Below are positions 1 through 9,551 of a DNA stretch of 64,000 nucleotides, one piece after another (positions within the stretch are counted from its first letter, which is position 1; every line of letters begins with the position of its first letter). The notes under the pieces are model-generated. The model worked only from the letters and a program-made list of their open reading frames with translations, was not told the origin of the DNA and did not search any database. Position numbers and translations under genes: made by a program. Source of the stretch: Clostridiales bacterium (GTDB lineage: Bacteria > Bacillota > Clostridia > Christensenellales > Aristaeellaceae); NCBI GenBank assembly GCA_024684375.1, contig JAIKWZ010000006.1, positions 62,001-126,000 on the forward strand, in the 5' to 3' direction.

Positions 1-1203
1 ATTGTCCATTCCGACAGTATCCGGAAGAGCAACGGGCTGAGCTCCAAGACTGACGATAAGCGAAACGGATCTGTTCTGCCTTGTCCGGCCGGAGGCCGGA
101 GACTGGGAAATGACATGGCCCTCATCGATAGAATATGAGTATTGATATTCAGTTACAGGGCTCAGCTGAGCGTCTCTGATCCTTTCAACTGCTTCTGATT
201 CCTCGAGCCCGATGACCTCCGGAACATCGACTCCGTAAAGTATGTCGCTGACGTTTACAAACCCATATATTATCAGTGAAACGATCGTTATAACGCTTAG
301 CCCGATAAGCAAGGAATTCAATCCGTTTCTGAACAGGAAAGCGCCTATGGCAGAGTGGTTGACAAAGCCGCCTTTGGGATACCTTAAGGAGCGTTTAAGA
401 TCTTTGCTAAGGTTTGCCGCGGTCTGATAACGCATTTCGGGTTTTTTCTGAAGCGCCTTAAGCACAACTTCATCGAGCCCCTTGGAAATGTTTTTATTAA
501 TCAGACGCATGGAAGAAGGCAAGGTTTTGATATGTTGCAGCGCTATGGCGACAGGTGTATCCCCGTCAAACGGAACTGTGCCGGTAAGCATTTCGTATAA
601 AACGATGCCCATAGAATAAATATCGCTTCTGGCGTCGGCCTCGTTAAACTGAGCCTGTTCGGGCGAGACATAGTGAACAGAGCCAACGACGATATTGCTG
701 TTGGTGGTTACGGTTCCCTCTTTGCTGCCAGCCATCCTGGCGATGCCAAAATCAGCGACTTTTACGTTGTCGTTTTCGTCAATAAGAATATTATCCGGTT
801 TTATATCCCTGTGAACTATACCTTTTTTATGCGCATGACTGAGTGCGTCAAGTATTTTAACGGCATATCTGACACACCTGCTCTCTGAAAGAGGACCGTC
901 CTTGTGTATTATATCGCTGAGTGTGCGACCGTTTATATACTCCATTGTTATGTATTGAGTATCCTGATCGCTTCCCACAGTATAAAGCTTAACGATATTT
1001 GGATGATTCAAGCTCTGGGCGGCAGTAGCTTCATGCCTGAAACGTTTTATGAAATCGGCGTCTTTTCGGTATTCATCCTTTAGGATCTTAAGCGCCACTA
1101 TTCGTCCGGTTTTTTCATCTTTAGCCTTGTAGACTACGCTCATTCCGCCGGTGCCGATGGTCGAAATAATGCTGTAGCGGCCTGAGATCAGCTTATTTAC
1201 CAT
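1..1203 (-). CDS. prkC: PASTA-domain Ser/Thr protein kinase (PrkC/Stk type), 3' end cut by window edge
   Basis: This is a membrane Ser/Thr kinase that senses cell-wall fragments through extracellular PASTA repeats. It is open to base 1, so it is absent from the ORF track; 401 codons are visible. The kinase domain (about residues 10-270) has the glycine loop GTGGMSVVY, the VALK lysine, HRDIKPDN, DFG and SPEQA. One membrane segment follows at about residue 300 (SLLIGLSVITIVSLIIYGF). One full PASTA repeat begins VPEVIGLEESEA, and a second begins at the window edge. The ATG at 1203 overlaps the end of the phosphatase gene by 11 bases, so the pair is translationally coupled. Kinase-phosphatase pairing at this position is standard in Firmicutes. 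Further PASTA repeats should lie outside the window. Confidence 0.95.
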   Translation of the reverse strand, partial: MVNKLISGRYSIISTIGTGGMSVVYKAKDEKTGRIVALKILKDEYRKDADFIKRFRHEATAAQSLNHPNIVKLYTVGSDQDTQYITMEYINGRTLSDIIHKDGPLSESRCVRYAVKILDALSHAHKKGIVHRDIKPDNILIDENDNVKVADFGIARMAGSKEGTVTTNSNIVVGSVHYVSPEQAQFNEADARSDIYSMGIVLYEMLTGTVPFDGDTPVAIALQHIKTLPSSMRLINKNISKGLDEVVLKALQKKPEMRYQTAANLSKDLKRSLRYPKGGFVNHSAIGAFLFRNGLNSLLIGLSVITIVSLIIYGFVNVSDILYGVDVPEVIGLEESEAVERIRDAQLSPVTEYQYSYSIDEGHVISQSPASGRTRQNRSVSLIVSLGAQPVALPDTVGMDN

Positions 1204-1921
1204 CGTGGCCTCCCATAAAAGCGACAATAGTTATGTTGTCCCTTCCTCCGGACGAAAGAGCTTTGTCCTTCAGCTTGATGATCTTTTCAGAGAAAGACAA
1301 ATGTGTATCAGACAGAAGAATCTCGATCTCAGCATCATCCACATAGTTTGTCAAGCCGTCAGAGCAAAGCAGCCAAATGTCATTTGGCTCAAAAGAAAAA
1401 AGCTCAATTTGTGCCTCGATTTTATCCTCCGCGCCGATACAGCGAGTTATTATGTTGCGCTTTGGGTGGATCCTGGCCTGTTCCTTTGTGATTGTGCCAG
1501 CATCGACAAGCTCCTCGACAAAAGAGTGGTCTTTTGATACGCGCGTCAACTTATTATTTCTTAAAAGATAAATTCTGCTGTCTCCTACGTGGCCGATGCA
1601 GACAGATGTATTTGAAAACCAGGCACAGGAAAGCGTAGTGCCCATATCATGCAATTCCGCACTGCTTTGGGACATTTCGCTGACACAACGATTGGCAAGG
1701 CGGAATGCCTCCTCCATCCTCTCTTTTCCGAAGGTTGAAATCGGGTCGTGAAGCACATTAACAACCGCGCGTACAGCCATTAAGCTTGCTGTTTCGCCTG
1801 CGTTCTGCCCGCCAACGCCATCTGCGACGCACAAAAGAGGCAAACCTTCTCCTGAAGAATAGAAGAAATCTTCGTTTAGCTTTCTTGTCAGGCCAATATC
1901 TGTTAGAGCGAACAGCTTCAT
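1193..1921 (-). CDS. prpC: PP2C-family Ser/Thr phosphatase (Stp/PrpC)
   Basis: A metal-dependent PP2C phosphatase that reverses phosphorylation by the adjacent PASTA kinase. At 242 residues it is a single catalytic domain without membrane segments. The metal-binding motifs are visible: ALTDIGLTRKLNEDFFY near the N-terminus, VADGVGG, the GHVGDSRIYL block, LLCSDGLTNYV, and GGRDNITIV near the C-terminus. Its ATG overlaps the rlmN stop (ATGA) and its 3' end overlaps the kinase start, consistent with one mRNA for the last part of the yicC operon. Identity is secure from the motifs and gene order. Confidence 0.96.
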   Translation of the reverse strand: MKLFALTDIGLTRKLNEDFFYSSGEGLPLLCVADGVGGQNAGETASLMAVRAVVNVLHDPISTFGKERMEEAFRLANRCVSEMSQSSAELHDMGTTLSCAWFSNTSVCIGHVGDSRIYLLRNNKLTRVSKDHSFVEELVDAGTITKEQARIHPKRNIITRCIGAEDKIEAQIELFSFEPNDIWLLCSDGLTNYVDDAEIEILLSDTHLSFSEKIIKLKDKALSSGGRDNITIVAFMGGHDGK

Positions 1922-2982
1922 TTGCCTGCAACCTCCCCAACGTGGCTACGCCTTAACTGACCGCATGCGCCCTGAATGTCGTCGCCCATCTCACGGCGCC
2001 TGGTCACCGAAATGTGTTCTTTTTTCAGTACGTCTATGAATCTGTTAGTTATGGTTTCAGATGGCGTATTGAGGCTGCGCTCCTTTACGCTGTTAAGCGG
2101 GATGACGTTTACATGACATTGCATACCGCGCAAAAGCGAAGCAAGCTCAACGGCATCTGATGGTGAACAGTTGACACCGTCGATAAGTGCGTATTCAAAA
2201 ACAACTCTGCGGCCCATTTTCCTGATATAGTTTCTGCATGCCTTAATAATGTCAGGAATGCTGTATGCATTTGCGACTGGCATGATCTGTTTTCTAACTG
2301 CGTCATTCGGAGCGTGCAGTGAAATGCATAGCGTTACCGGCAATCCCTCATCTGCAAGCGTATATATTTTCGGCACTATACCGCAGGTGGAAAGCGAAAT
2401 ATTCCTGACGGAAATATTGAGCCCTTCCCTTTGGTTGACAAGCCGTAAAAACCTGACGACCTCGTCATAATTGTCAAGAGGTTCTCCGCTGCCCATAAGT
2501 ACGATATTGTGCACTCTCTGCTCTGAGTTTTGCACGGACAGTCGATCGTTTGCCGCAATGACTTGGCCAAGCATTTCTCCGGCAGACAGGTTCCTCACGC
2601 ATCCTTCCAGCGTTGAGGCGCAGAAAAGGCATCCCATGCGGCAACCTACCTGAGTGCTTACGCAAAGTGTATTGCCGTATTTATACTTCATGAGAACGCC
2701 TTCTATCACGTTGCCGTCATATAAGGTGTAAAGGTACTTCTCGGTCCCGTCAAGAGCGCTCGTGAAGGCTTTATCAATCCTTACACCGCTAACGATATAA
2801 TCCGCCGCAAGCCTGCTTCGAAAGTCAGAGGGCAGGGAAAGCATGTTTTCAGGGTCGATTCCCTTATTTACGGCCTGCTGGACCTGAGAGGATCTGAAAG
2901 GCTTTTCACCGTATTCTTTTATCAAATCGGCTATTTCGGCATAAAACAGCTCTGCCAAAAGCTTTTTGCCATTAAGTATCAT
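1918..2982 (-). CDS. rlmN: Dual-specificity RNA methyltransferase RlmN
   Basis: A radical SAM enzyme that methylates C2 of A2503 in 23S rRNA and A37 of some tRNAs in the cytoplasm. The radical SAM cluster motif is CRMGCLFC (cysteines near residues 114, 118 and 121). The C-terminal DDIQGACGQL block carries the second methyl-carrying cysteine. At 354 residues it has the family's usual length. It directly abuts rsmB upstream and overlaps prpC downstream by four bases. Nothing unusual is seen. Confidence 0.97.
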   Translation of the reverse strand: MILNGKKLLAELFYAEIADLIKEYGEKPFRSSQVQQAVNKGIDPENMLSLPSDFRSRLAADYIVSGVRIDKAFTSALDGTEKYLYTLYDGNVIEGVLMKYKYGNTLCVSTQVGCRMGCLFCASTLEGCVRNLSAGEMLGQVIAANDRLSVQNSEQRVHNIVLMGSGEPLDNYDEVVRFLRLVNQREGLNISVRNISLSTCGIVPKIYTLADEGLPVTLCISLHAPNDAVRKQIMPVANAYSIPDIIKACRNYIRKMGRRVVFEYALIDGVNCSPSDAVELASLLRGMQCHVNVIPLNSVKERSLNTPSETITNRFIDVLKKEHISVTRRREMGDDIQGACGQLRRSHVGEVAGK

Positions 2983-4403
2983 TATGCGATCCTTTTTAGA
3001 CGAGCGATAAAAAATCCTTCAACTGCGTCCCGATTCTGCAAAAGCTGGACCATACCGTTTTCGGAGCGTGAATTCAGAGGGGCAGGCAGGTATGAGCAAT
3101 CGTCATCAAGTTTATAATTCGGGTGAGAATTCAGAAAATGCATTATTTGTTCTTCGTTTTCCTGAGGAAGCACAGTACAAGTCGAATATACAAGCGTTCC
3201 TCCGATCCTGACATACTCCGAGCAAACGTCCAACAGCTTTTCCTGAGTATGAATGATCTCAAGAAGTCTCGCACGGGTAAGACTATACCTGATATCCGGC
3301 TTATCAGCCATAACTCCAAGCCCAGAGCATGGGGCGTCTATGATAACCGCGTCTGCACTTTGGAGCATCTCGCTTCTGGGAACTGTTGCGTCCTTGACCG
3401 AACAGCGGATATTGTCGAGCCTCAGCCTTTTTGCTCCCGATTTTATAAGTTCAACTCTGTGTTCATGCAGATCCCAGGCATACACTCTGCCTGTGCCCTG
3501 CATTTGTTCGGCCAGCATAAAAGCTTTCCCTCCCGGGGCAGCACACGTGTCAAGAACATTCATGCCTCGTTTTGCCTTAACAGCCATAGCTGCGAGCACC
3601 GCACTCTCGCCCTGTATGGAATATAGGCCTTCGCTGTACTGACGTGTTTTTGAAAGGTTCCCAGATTTATAAACTCTGTAACAGTGCGGGATCACAGATT
3701 TTTCCCAATCATAACCCTGCGATGTCAAAAAAGCCTCGGTTTCTTCGTCACTTGATCTGAGGGTATTTGTTCGGATGGTTTCAAACCTTTTCTCCGGCTT
3801 ATATGCAAGAATAGCCTCCGTCTCCTCTTCACCGTAGGCTTCTATCAGCAGCTGCACGATATCGCGTGATGCCGAATACTCTATTTCAAGCCATGATACA
3901 AAATCTGTCTTATCTACTTCACGAAGTTTTCCGGCTTCTTTGTCTCTTAAAAGCTGCCTGAGCACTCCGTTAACGAAGCCTGAGGCTTCCTGTTTTTTAT
4001 AAAGCTTGGTCTGATTGACGGCCTCGTTTACTGCCGCGTGGTCAGGTATCCTGTCAAGATAAAGCAATTGAGCTACTGCGATATGCAGTATGCACTTAAT
4101 CAGGTCCTCAGGGGGTGTGTCGATGAAGGCCCCCAATAGATAATCCGTTTTTTTTCTGTGCTCTATGGCTTGATAAAAAATGTTCGTGGCAAGGCGCCTG
4201 TCTTCTTCGCTCAGGCGAGCCTGCCTCAACTCTTTATCCAGCGCCAAGTTTGAGTAGGCATTGTTGAAAAAAACATCATACAATGCCCGCAAAGCCAGCA
4301 ACCTGCTCTGACTCGGAGCCGCTGCAGGATCCTTTTTGACAACTCTTTGGCTTTTGTCACCGGGTGTTGGTTTATTAACACTTTTAAAGCCTGAATAGCT
4401 CAT
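2982..4403 (-). CDS. rsmB: 16S rRNA (cytosine-967-C5)-methyltransferase RsmB
   Basis: An SAM-dependent m5C methyltransferase of 16S rRNA. The N-terminal NusB-like helical domain (about residues 30-170, SRLLALRALYDVFFNNAYSN) is followed by the Rossmann catalytic domain, with DTCAAPGGKAFMLAEQM for SAM binding, IDAPCSGLG and the catalytic cysteine block YSTCTVLPQENEEQ. It has 473 residues, including a basic, probably disordered N-terminal tail of about 30 residues. The start abuts the fmt stop (4404), and its stop shares a base with the rlmN start, fitting the conserved fmt-rsmB-rlmN order. Confidence 0.96.
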   Translation of the reverse strand: MSYSGFKSVNKPTPGDKSQRVVKKDPAAAPSQSRLLALRALYDVFFNNAYSNLALDKELRQARLSEEDRRLATNIFYQAIEHRKKTDYLLGAFIDTPPEDLIKCILHIAVAQLLYLDRIPDHAAVNEAVNQTKLYKKQEASGFVNGVLRQLLRDKEAGKLREVDKTDFVSWLEIEYSASRDIVQLLIEAYGEEETEAILAYKPEKRFETIRTNTLRSSDEETEAFLTSQGYDWEKSVIPHCYRVYKSGNLSKTRQYSEGLYSIQGESAVLAAMAVKAKRGMNVLDTCAAPGGKAFMLAEQMQGTGRVYAWDLHEHRVELIKSGAKRLRLDNIRCSVKDATVPRSEMLQSADAVIIDAPCSGLGVMADKPDIRYSLTRARLLEIIHTQEKLLDVCSEYVRIGGTLVYSTCTVLPQENEEQIMHFLNSHPNYKLDDDCSYLPAPLNSRSENGMVQLLQNRDAVEGFFIARLKRIA

Positions 4404-5339
4404 TTATTCCCCCAAAATAGTACCTGTCTCTATTTTTTTGCCAGACAAGAATGCCTTTGCCGTCATCTGTTTTCCGCCCGGAGCCTGCAGTAAAGTGATC
4501 TCAACAGCTCCGCCTTTGCATGATACCACAAGGCCTGCTTTCGGAGATGCAATAAGAACAGTGCCCGATGCGGTAATGTCACCATGTTCACGCACGCTGG
4601 CGCCCCAAATCTTTAACGTTTCGCCTTTTAGGAAAGTGTAAGCTCCCGGCCAGGGATTAGTTCCTCTTACAAGATCGCATATCTCCTCCGGCGACCTGTT
4701 CCAGTCGATAAGGCCCATGGCCTTGTCCATCATGGGTTCGTATGAAGCAAGTGCCTCATCCTGCTTTATCCGTTTCAGCGTACCGTTTTCAAGCTCAGAG
4801 ACAGTACGAATAAGAAGAGTGGCTCCCAACTCGGCAAGCCTGACTGTCAGTTCGCCGGCAGTCTCATCAGGAAGGATCGCTGTCTCGCTCTTCAGGAGAA
4901 TATCACCCGTATCGAGACCTGCATCTGTAAACATGGTAGTGACGCCTGTGACCTTATCGCCCATAATGATAGCCTGGTTTACAGGGGCCGCACCACGATG
5001 TCTGGGCAGCAACGATGCATGCACATTTATCGTTCCAAATTTGGGCACTTCGAGTATCTTTTTTGATAAGATCTGCCCGAACGCTGCCGTAACGCAAAGT
5101 TCAGGTGAAATGCTCCTGAGCGCGTCAAGTCCTTCCTGCTTTCGGATTTTTTCAAACTGAAAAACTTTAAGCCCTTTTGTCAAGGCATATTTCTTTACAG
5201 GGGATTCTTCAACTTTATTTCCGCGCCCTTTAGGTCTGTCTGGCTGAGTAAACACCCCGACGATATCGTGTCCAGAGTCAATCAATGCTCTTAGAGAAGG
5301 CACCGCAAAGTCAGGCGTACCCATAAACGCGATTTTCAT
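4404..5339 (-). CDS. fmt: Methionyl-tRNA formyltransferase
   Basis: Transfers a formyl group from 10-formyl-tetrahydrofolate to initiator Met-tRNA. At 311 residues it has the standard length. The N-terminal formyltransferase fold begins [16 protein letters not shown]. The folate and catalytic block reads [20 protein letters not shown] followed by [12 protein letters not shown]-terminal OB-fold domain follows from about residue 205. The start overlaps the def stop by four bases, so the two steps of N-terminal formyl cycling are translationally coupled. Confidence 0.97.
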   Translation of the reverse strand: MKIAFMGTPDFAVPSLRALIDSGHDIVGVFTQPDRPKGRGNKVEESPVKKYALTKGLKVFQFEKIRKQEGLDALRSISPELCVTAAFGQILSKKILEVPKFGTINVHASLLPRHRGAAPVNQAIIMGDKVTGVTTMFTDAGLDTGDILLKSETAILPDETAGELTVRLAELGATLLIRTVSELENGTLKRIKQDEALASYEPMMDKAMGLIDWNRSPEEICDLVRGTNPWPGAYTFLKGETLKIWGASVREHGDITASGTVLIASPKAGLVVSCKGGAVEITLLQAPGGKQMTAKAFLSGKKIETGTILGE

Positions 5340-5806
5340 TTTACATTTTCCTCTTTGTTGGTTACGTCCTCGATCATTTTGTCCGTATACAGAATGCCGT
5401 CAAGGTGATCAAGTTCGTGGCATATCGCAACCGCGAGCAGTCCTTCTCCTGTAAGCTGTATGGCTTTGCCCTTGCGGTTGATAGCCTTTACAGTGACCTT
5501 GGCAGGTCTTTCGACCATGCCCCGCCTGCCAGGAATACTCAGACACCCCTCTTCGCCGATTTTTGCTCCTTCAGAAGACACTATCTCTGGGTTAATTAGC
5601 TCATAAAGTCCTTCACCTACATCAATTACAACGATACGCCTGAGCACTCCTACCTGAGGAGCTGCAAGCCCCACGCCCTCGTTTTTGTACATGGTCTCAG
5701 CCATATCATCCAAAAGGATTTTCGTGCGCTTATCGACCTCGGCTACCGGCCTGCTGATCTTTCTGAGTGTTTCGTCTCCGTCTGTCAGTATTCTGCGCGT
5801 TGCCAT
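5336..5806 (-). CDS. def: Peptide deformylase
   Basis: A metallo-enzyme that removes the formyl group from nascent peptides. All three motifs are present in order: [13 protein letters not shown] (metal cysteine) and the zinc-type HELDHLDG. At 156 residues it fits the short Firmicute type. The start has GGAGG seven bases upstream, 12 bases after the priA stop. It ends inside the fmt start. No irregularity is seen. Confidence 0.97.
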   Translation of the reverse strand: MATRRILTDGDETLRKISRPVAEVDKRTKILLDDMAETMYKNEGVGLAAPQVGVLRRIVVIDVGEGLYELINPEIVSSEGAKIGEEGCLSIPGRRGMVERPAKVTVKAINRKGKAIQLTGEGLLAVAICHELDHLDGILYTDKMIEDVTNKEENVK

Positions 5807-5818
5807 CTTGCGCCTCCG

Positions 5819-8050
5819 CTAAAACAAATTGTTTGGGTTTATTTCCATTTCGATCTTTACGCTGTCATCTGATTTTTGTTCGATACGATGCATAACGCCT
5901 TCAATAAGGTCCACATTGCTGCCAGAAAAGAGCTTGGCAATGAGCTGGAATCTGAATTCTTCACGGATGCGCTTTATAGGGGCTTCGGAAACAGTGACGG
6001 ACAGCACCGTTCCGGCCAGTCCCAGTTCTTCCACCTGAGATTTGAACTCATTAAGTGCGTTATTGGCGGTGTTTTGACAGCCACATTTATCTTTTGACAG
6101 GAACACAAGCCGCGCAATAACCGTGAACGGAGGATACATGGAGCGTTTCCTGAACAAAACTTCAGAATGATAGAAAGCGCGGTAATCCTGCCTTAATGCG
6201 CACTGTATGGCGTAATGGTCAGGCGTGTAGGTCTGGATTATGACTTTCCCTGGAAGCTTGTCTCTGCCTGCACGTCCCGCGACCTGAGTGAGCAGTTGAA
6301 AAGTTCTCTCGGCGCTGCGAAAGTCGGGGAGGTTTAGAGTCGTATCGGCGGCGACGGCGCCCACCAGAGTCACGTTAGGAAAATCAAGCCCCTTGGCTAT
6401 CATCTGAGTGCCTACCAATACATCCGCCTCGTGTTTGGCAAAGGAATCCAACAGCTTCGCGTGGGCGTCCTTTGTGGAAGTGGTATCGGCATCCATGCGG
6501 ATGACCCTTGCCTCAGGAATAAAGTTTTTGACTTCCTGCTCGATTTTTTGTGTGCCCGCGCCAAAGAACTTGATAAAGCGACTGGCGCATTCAGGGCATG
6601 TGCCCGGAAGCGGTATCTCATTAAGACAGTAATGGCATTTGAGCGTTCTGTCGTTCAAATGGTACGTCATAGCCACGTCGCAATTTGGGCATTTAACCAC
6701 GTATCCGCATTTTCTGCAGCTAACGAAGCTTGAATGTCCTCTGCGGTTGATAAACAGGATAGCCTGCTGTCCGTTCTTCATGCACTGCTTTAGCTCTTTA
6801 AGCAGACATGAAGAAAAGATGCTTCTATTCCCTTCAAGGAGTTCCGAGCGCATATCAATAAGCTGAGTCTGTGGCATGGGCCTGTTGTGGACCCTTTTGT
6901 CAAGCTCCAGCAACTGAATGCGGTTCTCCGGTCTGACCTTTGGAGACGTCCTCATAAAACTTTGAATGCTGGGAGTAGCGCTTCCAAGTACAAGTACGCC
7001 GCTGTTTTTTTGAACTCTCCAGGCAGCAATATCCCTGGCGTCGTACCTGGGACTCCGCTCGGATATATATGCCGCTTCATGCTCCTCGTCAACGATTATC
7101 GCTCCAAGCTGCTGTACAGGAGCGAATACGGCGCTGCGCGCGCCGATCACGACTTTAGCCTCGCCTCTTCTTATGCGGTTCCACTCATCAAAACGCTCTC
7201 CGGCGGAAAGCCCTGAGTGAATAACTGCGGAAAGATCTCCAAACCTTGCATGAAACCAGCCTACGGTTTGCGGAGTCAAAGATATCTCCGGCACAAGGAT
7301 TATAGCGCTTTTCTGCTGTTTGATAACTTCTCTTATAAGGCGTATATAGACCTCCGTCTTGCCGCTGCCAGTAACTCCGTACAAAAGGAAAGTTTGCCCT
7401 TCCCCCATCTCTTTTATCAGCCGATCAGCGACAAACTGCTGGTCATCGGTCAAAACAGGGTCAGTGTTTCCTCTGCCGCCGTCATTATGCAAAGGTTCCC
7501 GTCGGACAGCGTGGGCAGAAAAGCCTATTACACCTTTTTCCTTAAGCGCTGACAAGACAGCCGGAGCAATATCAAACTGGGAAAAAAGCTCAGCAGATGT
7601 TCTCCCTCCTTCTTTCAGCGCCTCGACGACTTTGCGCTGAGCAGGCGCTCTATGTGTTCTCTCAAGTGCCAATGAATAATCCACATTCAGCGTCACATAT
7701 CGAACAGTCTTTTCTCTGATCCTTCCGCCTCTCAGCTGGGCCGGAATCATTGATCTTAAAGCGTCCGCATTTGTACAGGAATACCTCGAACGCATATAAC
7801 CCGCGAGCTCCAGCAGTTCAGGGAGAATAACGCTTTGTTCAAACAGTTTTTTTCTAATGGGCTTAAGTTTCCCCTGGGGAACATCAGTAGTCTCAGATAC
7901 AGATGTAACAAAGCCCTCAAGTCTTTTGTTTCCGAATGGGACGAGCACCATATCTCCGGGTGAAACATTAAACTCATCCGGGACTACGTAAGTAAACTCC
8001 CTGTCAACGGCCTGGGCAGTAAGATCTACGATTACGCTGGCGTAAGTCAT
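5819..8050 (-). CDS. priA: Primosomal protein N' (replication restart helicase PriA)
   Basis: An SF2 helicase that reloads the replisome at stalled forks. An N-terminal DNA-binding domain (about residues 1-110) precedes the helicase core, with Walker A GVTGSGKTEVY and DEEH (VDEEHEAAY). The embedded zinc-binding insert has four CxxC pairs (CRKCGYVVKCPNC, then CHYC and CPEC). The motif V/VI region has VGTQMIAKGLDFPNV and QVAGRAGR. It has 743 residues, typical for Clostridia. The ATG overlaps the coaBC stop as ATGA. All catalytic motifs are intact. Confidence 0.97.
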   Translation of the reverse strand: MTYASVIVDLTAQAVDREFTYVVPDEFNVSPGDMVLVPFGNKRLEGFVTSVSETTDVPQGKLKPIRKKLFEQSVILPELLELAGYMRSRYSCTNADALRSMIPAQLRGGRIREKTVRYVTLNVDYSLALERTHRAPAQRKVVEALKEGGRTSAELFSQFDIAPAVLSALKEKGVIGFSAHAVRREPLHNDGGRGNTDPVLTDDQQFVADRLIKEMGEGQTFLLYGVTGSGKTEVYIRLIREVIKQQKSAIILVPEISLTPQTVGWFHARFGDLSAVIHSGLSAGERFDEWNRIRRGEAKVVIGARSAVFAPVQQLGAIIVDEEHEAAYISERSPRYDARDIAAWRVQKNSGVLVLGSATPSIQSFMRTSPKVRPENRIQLLELDKRVHNRPMPQTQLIDMRSELLEGNRSIFSSCLLKELKQCMKNGQQAILFINRRGHSSFVSCRKCGYVVKCPNCDVAMTYHLNDRTLKCHYCLNEIPLPGTCPECASRFIKFFGAGTQKIEQEVKNFIPEARVIRMDADTTSTKDAHAKLLDSFAKHEADVLVGTQMIAKGLDFPNVTLVGAVAADTTLNLPDFRSAERTFQLLTQVAGRAGRDKLPGKVIIQTYTPDHYAIQCALRQDYRAFYHSEVLFRKRSMYPPFTVIARLVFLSKDKCGCQNTANNALNEFKSQVEELGLAGTVLSVTVSEAPIKRIREEFRFQLIAKLFSGSNVDLIEGVMHRIEQKSDDSVKIEMEINPNNLF

Positions 8051-9243
8051 TTGGCGTTGTTCTTCAGTGCGATCACGGCGTCCAGAATAGCGTCTGCAAC
8101 ATCTCTTTTGGACATAAGCGGGTATTCATGCTTTATACCGTCGCCTATCAGCGTGACAATATTGGTATCGACCGCAAAGCCGGCTCCGGGTTTGGTAACG
8201 TCATTAAGCACAATCAAATCGGCATTTTTCGAAATGCGTTTTTTGTCGGCTTGCTCTGGTGTGGCATCGGTTTCCGCCGCAAACGCTACAAAAACCTGGC
8301 CAGTGCGCTTCCTTTCACCGATAAACTTGGCAACATCCGGGGTAGATTCCAGTTCCAGAGTCATTCCAGTGCCGTTTTTTTTGATCTTGGATTTTGAAAA
8401 AGATTTCGGGGTATAATCTGCCGGTGCGGCAGCCTGGATCACAACGTCGCATTCTTCAAACAGGCTGGTAACCGTTTCAAAGAGGTCCTGGGTGGATACA
8501 ATGTTGTGCAGTCTTACTCCGTGCGGAGCCGGTATGCTGACCGGGCCAGATACAAGCTCTACCTGAGCGCCTCGTGCAAGGGCGGCCTCGCTTATAGCAT
8601 ATCCCATTTTCCCGCTGGAACGGTTGCTGAGAAAACGAACGGGATCAAGCATTTCTCTGGTTGGCCCTGCAGTAACCAGGATTTTCAGCCCTGCCAGATC
8701 ATGTCTGGATTTCAAAATAGAAACTGTTGCGTCATATATCGCTGAAGGCTCGCTCATCCTCCCTGCGTCAATGTCACCGCAAGCCAACTGACCCGATTCA
8801 GGCCCCACAAAATGGATCTGGCGGCGTTTGAGTGTATCTACATTCGCCTGTGTGGCAGGGTTTAACCACATGTTAGTATTCATTGCCGGCGCAAGCAGTA
8901 CAGGGCAGTTCATGGCAAGCAGCGCAGTAGAAACGATTTCATCTGCGATCCCGGAACTGAGTTTGGCTATTATGTTTGCAGTAGCCGGCGCGACTACACA
9001 AATGTCGGCAAATCGGGCCAGAGAGATATGATTAATCTCCCAGGCATGTTCAAACATATCTGTATAAACCCGGTTCCCCGTTAGTGTCTCGAAGGTCTGG
9101 GGCGTAATGAACTGACAGGCGTTTTTTGTCATAGCCACACGCACATCAGCACCGTTCTTTACATAAAGACGCGTTAACTCGCACGCCTTATATGCCGCGA
9201 TCCCACCGCTTACGCAAAGAACTATTTTCTTTCCTTTAAGCAT
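8047..9243 (-). CDS. coaBC: Bifunctional phosphopantothenoylcysteine decarboxylase / phosphopantothenate-cysteine ligase
   Basis: Catalyses two consecutive steps of coenzyme A synthesis. The CoaC flavoprotein half (about residues 1-185) starts LKGKKIVLCVSGGIAAYK and carries the PAMNTNMW block. The CoaB ligase half has AGPTREMLDPVRFLSNRSSGKMG. The ORF-track start (9264) is probably seven codons too long: GGAGG lies immediately before an ATGATG pair, which gives good spacing to the second ATG at 9243 (or 9246). The gene sits between rpoZ and priA as in most Firmicutes. Confidence 0.94.
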   Translation of the reverse strand: MLKGKKIVLCVSGGIAAYKACELTRLYVKNGADVRVAMTKNACQFITPQTFETLTGNRVYTDMFEHAWEINHISLARFADICVVAPATANIIAKLSSGIADEIVSTALLAMNCPVLLAPAMNTNMWLNPATQANVDTLKRRQIHFVGPESGQLACGDIDAGRMSEPSAIYDATVSILKSRHDLAGLKILVTAGPTREMLDPVRFLSNRSSGKMGYAISEAALARGAQVELVSGPVSIPAPHGVRLHNIVSTQDLFETVTSLFEECDVVIQAAAPADYTPKSFSKSKIKKNGTGMTLELESTPDVAKFIGERKRTGQVFVAFAAETDATPEQADKKRISKNADLIVLNDVTKPGAGFAVDTNIVTLIGDGIKHEYPLMSKRDVADAILDAVIALKNNAK

Positions 9244-9311
9244 CATAGCCTCCGAAAGATACATTTAAGAGCCGGAGCGAACACGCTTCGGCTACGATAG
9301 CAACACCTGTA

Positions 9312-9536
9312 TCAGTCGATTTGACCGTTGGGTTTAGTATAGGTTATAAGCCCGCGGTTGATCTCTTCGATCGCGATCGCCAGCGGTTTAGGCTGCTGCC
9401 CTTCCTTCTCCTTAACTTCGTACAGAGGCTGCTCGCCCTGTATTATCTGCCTTGCGCGTTTGGCCGCTTCCACGGCGAGGGTATAACGGTTTTCAGTCTT
9501 TTTAAGCAGATCATTGATAGGCGGATAGGTCATCAT
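9312..9536 (-). CDS. rpoZ: DNA-directed RNA polymerase omega subunit
   Basis: A small RNA polymerase assembly subunit that folds around the beta-prime C-terminus. It has 74 residues, matching the omega family: PPINDLLKKTENRYTLAVEAAKRARQI, then the IAIEEINRGLITY segment. Two adjacent ATG codons are possible starts, with AGGAG upstream. It lies 15 bases after yicC, where most Firmicutes have remA and gmk in between; both are missing here. About 70 bases separate it from coaBC. Confidence 0.92.
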   Translation of the reverse strand: MMTYPPINDLLKKTENRYTLAVEAAKRARQIIQGEQPLYEVKEKEGQQPKPLAIAIEEINRGLITYTKPNGQID

Positions 9537-9551
9537 AAGCGTAAACTCTCC

